Below are positions 35,327-40,912 of a stretch of DNA of 40,912 bases, one piece after another (the stretch's first letter is position 1; the number at the start of each line of letters is the position of its first letter). The translations under genes and the position numbers were made by a program. The notes under the pieces were generated by a model that was not told where the DNA came from, did not search any database, and worked only from the letters and a program-made list of their open reading frames with translations. The DNA comes from an uncultured Clostridia bacterium (lineage in GTDB: Bacteria > Bacillota > Clostridia > Oscillospirales > CAG-272), in NCBI GenBank assembly GCA_944391815.1, contig CALXUV010000003.1:1-40912 (forward strand). Direction: 5' to 3'.

Positions 35327-37026
35327 TGGGACTGCCGGAACTTCTTGCGCCGGCAGGCTCCGCAGAAGCGGTGAAAGCCGCCCTGAAAGCGGGCGCCGAT
35401 GCGGTTTATGTCGGCGGGAAACTGCTTAACGCCCGTATGAACGCAAAAAACCTGACGGAAAGCGAGCTTGCCGACTGCATAAAGCTCTGTCATGAAAAAG
35501 GCGCAAAACTTTACGTTACCGTGAACACTGCCGTGCTTGACCGTGAGCTTGCAAATGCAGTGGAATACACCGATATGCTTTACATGATCGGAACAGATGC
35601 CCTTATCGTATCAGACACCGGGCTTGCCTCGCTCATAAAAGACAGATATCCCGGAATGGAACTGCACGCCAGCACTCAGGCAGGCGGACACAATGCAGAC
35701 TGCGCAAAAGCACTTGAAAAACTCGGTTTTTCAAGGATGGTCTGCGCCCGTGAGCTTTCCTGCGATCAGATAAAAAAACTCTGTATGAAGTCCCCGATTG
35801 AAATCGAACAGTTCGTTCACGGGGCAATGTGCGTCAGCCAGTCGTCTCAGTGTATGGCAAGCGCAGTGATGGGAGGCAGAAGCGGAAACAGAGGCTCCTG
35901 CGCCCAGCCGTGTCGGAAATGCTATAACGGCAAATACCCTCTCAGCCTGAAAGATATGTGTCTTGCCGGACACGTTCCGCAGCTTATCGAAAGCGGCGTG
36001 GCTTCACTTAAAATAGAGGGGCGCATGAAAAGTCCGGCATACGTTTACGAAGTGGTAAAAACCTACCGCACCCTGCTTGATGAAGGCAGAAACATTACCG
36101 GAAAAGAAGCGGAAAAACTGAAAAGCGTTTTTTCACGGAGCGGTTTTACCGACGGGTATTACACAGGGAAAAAGGACAGTGACATGCTGGGGGTGCGTAC
36201 CTCGGAAGATAAAAACAGCACGCTTGCGGTAAAAACCGACTTTGTAGAAATTCCTCACCGTTTGCCGCCGATAACGTTAAGCGAAAGGCACCGTCCGATG
36301 CCGGTTACACTGCCGTCAAACGCCGGTAAGATTTCAAGAAACAAACCTTATCCGACCGCAAGGTTTTATGACGCAAAACAGATAACCGGCAGAGACTTTT
36401 TCAGGCATATCTATCTGCCTCTCGAAAAGTTTGAAAGCGGGGTATGCGACGGGGTTGTACTTCCTCCGGCGGTTTTCCCGGGAGAAGAGAAAAAACTTGC
36501 TGAAATGCTTTCGGATGCGGTGAAAAAGGGAGCTACCGATGCACTGATAACTCATATAGGTCAGCTTGAAACGGTTCTTAGCTTCGGACTTAAAGCGCAC
36601 GGTGATTTCAGACTGAACATTTTTAATTCGGCTGCGGCGCGCTACTGTGTGTCAGAAGGAATGACGGAGGTAATGCTCAGTCCTGAGCTTACCCTGCCTC
36701 AGATGCGGGATATATCCGCACCCAAATCAGCCATTGTTTACGGCAGACTGCCGATTATGCTGCTTACAAAGCCGCTGGGCTCAGGGGCGCTTACCGACGC
36801 CACAGGAGCAAAATTTCCGGTAATAAAGGAAGCCGGACTTGAAATTCTGCTCAATTCTGTCCCGATATATATGGCGGACAGGCAGAAAGAGCTGCGTGAT
36901 TTCGGTATTATAGGTCAGCATTTTATATTCACAACCGAAAGCAGAATGCAGTGCGAAGAGATAGTTGAAAGTTACAAAAACGGAAAAGCACCGTCTTTTA
37001 AAAAATTCAGGCGCATTTTGAAGTGA
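35326..37026 (+). CDS. U32 family peptidase / tRNA-rRNA hydroxylation-type protein
   Basis: 566 residues. N-terminal barrel (PELLAPAGSAEAVKAALKAGADAVYVGG) and the U32 signature EQFVHGAMCVSQSSQC (161-176). Cys169, Cys176, Cys192 and Cys196 are positioned like the iron-sulfur ligands of RlhA/TrhP, which install hydroxyl groups on rRNA or tRNA rather than cut proteins. The C-terminal half has the U32 extension. It is one base into zapA and may be co-transcribed with it. The real role is more likely RNA modification than proteolysis, but this is an inference. Confidence 0.9.
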   Translation: MGLPELLAPAGSAEAVKAALKAGADAVYVGGKLLNARMNAKNLTESELADCIKLCHEKGAKLYVTVNTAVLDRELANAVEYTDMLYMIGTDALIVSDTGLASLIKDRYPGMELHASTQAGGHNADCAKALEKLGFSRMVCARELSCDQIKKLCMKSPIEIEQFVHGAMCVSQSSQCMASAVMGGRSGNRGSCAQPCRKCYNGKYPLSLKDMCLAGHVPQLIESGVASLKIEGRMKSPAYVYEVVKTYRTLLDEGRNITGKEAEKLKSVFSRSGFTDGYYTGKKDSDMLGVRTSEDKNSTLAVKTDFVEIPHRLPPITLSERHRPMPVTLPSNAGKISRNKPYPTARFYDAKQITGRDFFRHIYLPLEKFESGVCDGVVLPPAVFPGEEKKLAEMLSDAVKKGATDALITHIGQLETVLSFGLKAHGDFRLNIFNSAAARYCVSEGMTEVMLSPELTLPQMRDISAPKSAIVYGRLPIMLLTKPLGSGALTDATGAKFPVIKEAGLEILLNSVPIYMADRQKELRDFGIIGQHFIFTTESRMQCEEIVESYKNGKAPSFKKFRRILK

Positions 37027-37049
37027 TTTTTATTTTAATACCAAATATG

Positions 37050-37245
37050 CCAATATGCCTGCCGGGCTTAACACAGCCGTCAAAACCGTCAGACTGAATT
37101 TCTTCCCTGTCGGGGATTAGAGTAGTCGGTAAAGCCGAAAGACTGGATTTGTTTCCCTGCGGGGCTTAAAGTAGCCTGTAACTCCGGCAACCTGACTTGC
37201 TCCCCTGTCGGGGATTAACGCAGCCGGTAAATCCGGAAGAAACAA
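37050..37245. repeat. Four degenerate ~48-bp repeats with small palindromes
   Basis: CCTGYCGGGG-type motifs begin at 37058, 37105, 37155 and 37203 (intervals 47, 50, 48). Each unit reads roughly CCCTGTCGGGGATTA then AGCCGGTAAATCCGG then a T-rich stretch. Each has two short palindromes (CCCTGTCGGGG and CCGGTAAATCCGG). The sequence between the CCCTG motifs is also conserved, so it is not a CRISPR array. The rest of 37027-37413 is AT-rich with no gene. Confidence 0.75.
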
Positions 37246-37413
37246 CTTCGATGACAATTATTTATCAAATAAAATCAGATTATCTTTTTTTCTGTCCGGA
37301 TTCCGGAAGAACAAAACAAAAAGGTTTTCACATTACAAATTTTTATCAAACGGATATCTTGAACACGGTCAGAAACCCAAAAAATCAGACAGTTATGAGA
37401 AAGGATTGAGTAT

Positions 37414-38973
37414 ATGCCGATAATCAGCGGAAAGTGTCCGAACTGCCATGCTAAAATCGAACTTTACAGTACACACGCCTTTGGCGTATGCTCTTACTGC
37501 GGTAAACGTTATCTTACCGAACAGGCACTGAGCGAAAAAGAGTCATCAGGCACTTCCGAAATCAAAAAAACAGACTCCGGAGCTGCCGTAAAATCTCCTG
37601 ATAGCCCGACTGTTATTTCCTCTGCTCCGAACGGTGCCATCGGTATCAGTGATATAACCGCAAAACCGCCGGTTGAATATGCTTCCGGTAACGTTGTTTA
37701 CAGGGAAAACGAAAGCGTTCCCGAGCCTGCGCAGGATTACTTTCTTTCAGGCTCTTCTTTCCTTGCGCTCGGAGATTTCGAAAAAGCCGCCCAGCAGTTT
37801 CTTCAGGCGGCAAAACTGTCTCCCGGTAACCCTAAATACTGGCTTTACCTGCTGTGTGCGGCAACAGACAAATTCACACGTCTTTACCGTCTGTGCGGGG
37901 ATTCTGAAACCGTAAAGGTCGGCACCAGACGCATCTACTGCTCGAAAGTTTATAAAAATTTTCTTTCAACAGCCGAAAATGATGACTTCATTTTTGTTAA
38001 AGGACAGTTCGGCGTTGATCTCTCGCCTGAAAGCGGCGAAGTCTGGGAAAACATACTGACTTATGTCATAAGAAAGAAAAATCTTCCGTTCGGCTTACTT
38101 CGTGCATCGGAAATTGCAGTATTCGCTTTCGGCAAGCTCTCGGCTCTTGCACCGGAAAAAGCCGAAATTTACAGAGACGCCCTTTGCAGACGCTTGAATC
38201 CCGAAAAAGACGGGGTACTTGAAATAAACACTCTCTGCTTTTACCCCGAACCCGTAAACGGCGTATTTTCGGCTTATGAAAATGCAGATACTGTCGAGTT
38301 TGCGTCGGACAATATGACGGGAAGCGAAAAATACAAGGCTTTTCTGCTCAAAAACAGCGTCGAAACGATCGGCATTCACTTCCCTTTCGAACAGCTTATA
38401 ACCGACAGCGACGTCGAAAAAATACCGGATAAGCTTATCTGCTTCTGCGGAAAGCTGCGCAAAGTGACATTGAGTGAAAAAGTGACTTCTGTGGGAAAAA
38501 GTGCTTTTGAGGGATGCATTAATCTTTCAGTGGTGGAAAACACCGAAAATCTGAGAGAAATATCAGACAGAGCCTTTTTCGGCACGTCGATAAGGGTTCT
38601 CGATATTCCCGGCAGTGTCCGAAAACTGGGGAAAGAAATTCTCGGGTGCGGTCCGAAGGCAAGCGAACAGTGTGAAATTGAAAAATATCTGATAAAACTT
38701 GACGCTTCGCTTGCGGCAAAAAGCAAGGGCTTCAATAATGTCGGAGCGCACAAATGCGGTTACATAGTAAGAAAAAAAGGAAAACTGCGGCTTTGCTACC
38801 CGATGAAGTCGGTAAAAGGGAGCTACAAACCTGTAAGCGAACGTGAAAAAATGATATTCAAAGCTCTCGCTTATACCAGCATAGATAAAGAGGATATAGA
38901 GCTTGTAAAATCGGAAAGTAAGCTTCAGAAGATTACGGATAAACTGAAATCGCTTTTCAGACCAAAGGAGTAA
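37414..38973 (+). CDS. Zinc-ribbon, TPR and BspA-type leucine-rich-repeat protein
   Basis: 519 residues of unknown function. Zinc ribbon Cys8/Cys11...Cys26/Cys29 at the N-terminus, a disordered linker (35-105), one or two TPR-like helices (DYFLSGSSFLALGDFEKAAQQFLQAAKLSPGNPKYW, about 107-145), a middle alpha-helical part, and a short BspA/TpLRR stretch near 370-430 (KVTSVGKSAFEGCINLSVV...). No signal peptide, so cytoplasmic. Clostridial proteins with this zinc-ribbon/TPR/LRR mix are common but uncharacterised. ATG 37414 follows AGAAAGGATTGAG. It begins 387 bp after the U32 gene and is followed by maf after 4 bp. Confidence 0.82.
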   Translation: MPIISGKCPNCHAKIELYSTHAFGVCSYCGKRYLTEQALSEKESSGTSEIKKTDSGAAVKSPDSPTVISSAPNGAIGISDITAKPPVEYASGNVVYRENESVPEPAQDYFLSGSSFLALGDFEKAAQQFLQAAKLSPGNPKYWLYLLCAATDKFTRLYRLCGDSETVKVGTRRIYCSKVYKNFLSTAENDDFIFVKGQFGVDLSPESGEVWENILTYVIRKKNLPFGLLRASEIAVFAFGKLSALAPEKAEIYRDALCRRLNPEKDGVLEINTLCFYPEPVNGVFSAYENADTVEFASDNMTGSEKYKAFLLKNSVETIGIHFPFEQLITDSDVEKIPDKLICFCGKLRKVTLSEKVTSVGKSAFEGCINLSVVENTENLREISDRAFFGTSIRVLDIPGSVRKLGKEILGCGPKASEQCEIEKYLIKLDASLAAKSKGFNNVGAHKCGYIVRKKGKLRLCYPMKSVKGSYKPVSEREKMIFKALAYTSIDKEDIELVKSESKLQKITDKLKSLFRPKE

Positions 38974-38977
38974 ATCA

Positions 38978-39577
38978 GTGACAAACGCACCCGGAATCGT
39001 ACTTGCTTCAAATTCGGCAAGACGAAAAGAAATACTTATTCACCTCGGACTTGATCCGAAAATCATTGTTTCCGACGCAGATGAGACGGTAAAAACACCG
39101 CTGCCTGCCGATATTCTGACAATGGAGCTTGCAAAGCGTAAACTCAACGCCGTCATAAACAAAACAAAAGACGATGAGATAGTGCTGGCTGCCGATACGG
39201 TCGTGGAAAAAAGCGGAATTGTTTTCGGAAAACCCAAGGACGTACCGTCGGCACTTGAAATGCTCCGTACGCTTTCCGGAAGCACACATAACGTAGTCAG
39301 CGGAATTGCGGTACGTTATCAGGGGAAAACAGTGACTTCGTTTGAGCAGACCAAGGTGACTTTCAGAAAAATAGATGATGACGAAATAATGAGTTATATT
39401 GAGAGCGGCGAGCCGTTCGATAAAGCCGGCGGTTACGGTATTCAGGACAAAGCCTCGGTTTTCGTGAAAAAAATAGACGGGGATTACTTTAACGTAGTCG
39501 GACTCCCGGTTTTTAATTTTTTCTCGGTTCTTAAAAACGACTTCGGACTTGACGGCTTTTCTCTTTTCCGCCGCTGA
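38978..39577 (+). CDS. maf: Maf-like nucleotide pyrophosphatase
   Basis: 199 residues, the Maf/YhdE family that hydrolyses non-canonical or dTTP/UTP nucleotides to monophosphates. SNSARRKEIL (11-20), catalytic Asp73 in AADTVV and GKPKD (84-88) are typical. GTG 38978 is preceded by AAAGGAG 7 nt away, which overlaps the end of the previous gene, so the two are coupled. Followed by a terminator at 39579. Confidence 0.92.
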   Translation: MTNAPGIVLASNSARRKEILIHLGLDPKIIVSDADETVKTPLPADILTMELAKRKLNAVINKTKDDEIVLAADTVVEKSGIVFGKPKDVPSALEMLRTLSGSTHNVVSGIAVRYQGKTVTSFEQTKVTFRKIDDDEIMSYIESGEPFDKAGGYGIQDKASVFVKKIDGDYFNVVGLPVFNFFSVLKNDFGLDGFSLFRR

Positions 39578-39578
39578 G

Positions 39579-39613
39579 CGGATAGTTTTTATACGTAAAA
39601 AATCCGTTTTTTC
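39579..39613 (+). terminator. Terminator after maf
   Basis: CGGAT (39579-39583) pairs with ATCCG (39602-39606), and TTTTTA with TAAAAA inside around a TACG loop, then TTTTTT. Confidence 0.75.
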
Positions 39614-39775
39614 AACAACAGCAAGCCGACGTTTTTAACCGAGACGCCTGACATTATGAAAAGCATAAAAATCCGGGCAAGAAACTGCGGCGCTGTAAAA
39701 CAAAAACCTGATCTTTAAGAATGCATTTATTGATCGGGAAAAATTCTGCATAGGCAGTAAATGAAGGAGATTAAC

Positions 39776-40156
39776 ATGAGGAGTATCAAACCCGGCAGAG
39801 GTCCGTCTGCTTTAAGCGGGATAATAGGAATTTTTATGATCGGATTCGGCATTGTATGGACAGTGCTGGCATCTCAGATAAGCGGTATTGTCGCATTATT
39901 CGGTATCCTTTGGACGGGAATCGCCGTTGTGACCACAGTTTACAATTTTAAAAACGCTTCGCAAAAAAACCGTTATTCCACTTTTGACATAACCGACGAC
40001 CGTGAAGAGCCGGATCCGCTTAATCTGAAATTCGGAAACACCGGAATTACGGAAGAAAAACAGCCTGATACCGTAAGCAGATTCTGTCCCTACTGCGGAG
40101 CTGAAGTCGGCAAAGATTTTCAGTTCTGCAATAACTGCGGCAGAAAGCTCCCCTGA
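39776..40156 (+). CDS. Small membrane protein with C-terminal zinc ribbon
   Basis: 126 residues of unknown function. Two membrane helices (about 12-33 and 37-57) and a C-terminal zinc ribbon, Cys104/Cys107 and Cys118/Cys121 (FCPYCGAEV, CNNCGRKL), on the cytoplasmic side if the helices form a hairpin. ATG 39776 is chosen: AAGGAG lies 6 nt upstream, inside the alternative longer frame from 39761. The zinc-ribbon plus two-helix layout is common in Clostridia but uncharacterised. Confidence 0.85.
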   Translation: MRSIKPGRGPSALSGIIGIFMIGFGIVWTVLASQISGIVALFGILWTGIAVVTTVYNFKNASQKNRYSTFDITDDREEPDPLNLKFGNTGITEEKQPDTVSRFCPYCGAEVGKDFQFCNNCGRKLP

Positions 40157-40266
40157 AAAGCCCGGGCAGATCTCCCGAATATATCAGGAAACGTCTTTCA
40201 GCAACGTAATATTCAGAAATGTAAAACTGCAATCACAGCAAAAAACTGCGATACCGGAGGAAAAAA

Positions 40267-40912
40267 TTGAGCAAAAAGAACGATAAACAAAAAATGTCGG
40301 AAATCATTTCTATTCTCGAAAAAAACGTACGCAGTGACTGCGCTCTCGAATACCGAGGCGATCCGTGGAAGCTGGCAGTAATGGCGAGACTTTCCGCACA
40401 GTGTACAGACCTGAGGGTAAATCAGGTTTGTGAAAAACTTTTTGAAGTTTACCCGGAAGCAGAGTCAATGGCAAACGCCGATCCGGAAACACTTGAAAAA
40501 CTTGTGATGCCATGCGGACTTTACCGCGTCAAAGCCGCCAATATAAGGGAAATGTCAAAAATAATAGCCGAAAACTACGGGGGAAAAGTGCCGTTCCAAA
40601 TGGAAGATCTGCTTAAACTTCCGGGAGTAGGAAGAAAAATAGCAAATCTTATACGAGGTGATCTTTTCGGGCTTGGCGGTATTGTCGCAGACACCCACTG
40701 CATAAGAATATGCGGACGCCTCGGATTTTACCCGCAGTCGCTAAAAGATGCCGTAAAAGTCGAAAAAATTCTCACTCCTCTTGTCCCTGTCGAAAAGCAG
40801 ACCGACTTCTGCCACCGTCTGGTTTGGTTTGGCAGAGAAACCTGCAAAGCTCGTAGCCCGCAGTGCGGAAAGTGTCCGCTTTCAACGCTCTGCTCTGCAT
40901 TTAGTGGAAAAA
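40267..40912 (+). CDS. nth: Endonuclease III, 3' end beyond window
   Basis: A DNA glycosylase/AP lyase for oxidised pyrimidines; 215 codons are visible, with no stop before the edge (family ~210-220). Helix-hairpin-helix LPGVGRKIANL with catalytic Lys124, catalytic Asp142 (VADTH), and the iron-sulfur Cys193-x6-Cys200-x2-Cys203-x5-Cys209 are all present. The start is TTG 40267, with GGAGG about 6 nt upstream; the first ATG is nine codons later and lies far from it. Some substitutions (for example IANLIRGDLFG for TANVVLNTAFG) set it slightly apart, but it is complete in all key residues. Confidence 0.93.
   Translation, partial: MSKKNDKQKMSEIISILEKNVRSDCALEYRGDPWKLAVMARLSAQCTDLRVNQVCEKLFEVYPEAESMANADPETLEKLVMPCGLYRVKAANIREMSKIIAENYGGKVPFQMEDLLKLPGVGRKIANLIRGDLFGLGGIVADTHCIRICGRLGFYPQSLKDAVKVEKILTPLVPVEKQTDFCHRLVWFGRETCKARSPQCGKCPLSTLCSAFSGK

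Noticed and set aside
37050-37245. CRISPR-like array
   Set aside because: Only four degenerate copies, the sequence between them is also conserved, and no cas genes are nearby.

Overview
The window is a piece of a chromosome from a low-to-mid-GC Gram-positive anaerobe, most likely a gut Clostridia member (Oscillospiraceae/Christensenellales-like). The basis is the Firmicutes-type S10-spc-alpha ribosomal gene order with zinc-binding S14, S4 and L36, strong AGGAGG ribosome binding sites, a zinc-ribbon AbrB-type regulator, a zapA-U32 gene pair, and host-glycan genes without export signals. The placement is an inference from gene content; no 16S gene is present.

Layout. (1) 1-13.0 kb is an accessory carbohydrate region: two tandem, partly identical sugar-binding lipoprotein genes on the minus strand (the first cut by the window edge); then an L-fucose/D-arabinose isomerase (fucI), a GH172 (DUF2961) enzyme, an AraC regulator, a GH29 alpha-L-fucosidase, a second GH29 of the 1,3/1,4 type, a second AraC regulator and a TIM-barrel sugar-phosphate isomerase/epimerase-like gene. 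Two arrays of long hairpin-bearing tandem repeats lie between these genes: 3 units of about 196 bp before the GH172 gene, and 8 cores spaced 144-147 or 88-89 bp before the second fucosidase. The arrays are related to each other, and both end at the Shine-Dalgarno of the downstream gene. (2) 13.1-29.0 kb is a complete, uninterrupted minus-strand S10-spc-alpha operon of 31 genes from rpsJ to rplQ, including secY, adk, map, infA and rpoA, with a strong promoter, a structured 5' leader and a perfect bidirectional terminator. infA appears to start at CTG, and rpsC and rplQ carry unusual charged tails. (3) 29.3-31.5 kb holds an AbrB/SpoVT regulator and an acidic single-pass membrane protein with nine 16-residue repeats. 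(4) 31.5-32.7 kb is an AT-richer, probably acquired segment with an aminoglycoside-phosphotransferase-like gene. (5) 32.7-40.9 kb is housekeeping: ribF and proB on the minus strand, then zapA, a U32 peptidase, a zinc-ribbon/TPR/BspA-LRR protein, maf, a small zinc-ribbon membrane protein and nth (cut by the window end) on the plus strand.

How it fits together. The accessory region looks like an intracellular fucoside-processing unit: lipoproteins capture oligosaccharides, two cytoplasmic fucosidases release L-fucose, FucI isomerises it, and the AraC proteins control expression. FucI enzymes also isomerise D-arabinose and some GH172 enzymes release D-arabinofuranose, so a second D-arabinose role is possible. 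No transporter permease, fuculokinase or aldolase is visible, so the pathway must be completed elsewhere. The most unusual content is the pair of repeat arrays. I saw no tRNA, rRNA, CRISPR array, transposase or replication origin.
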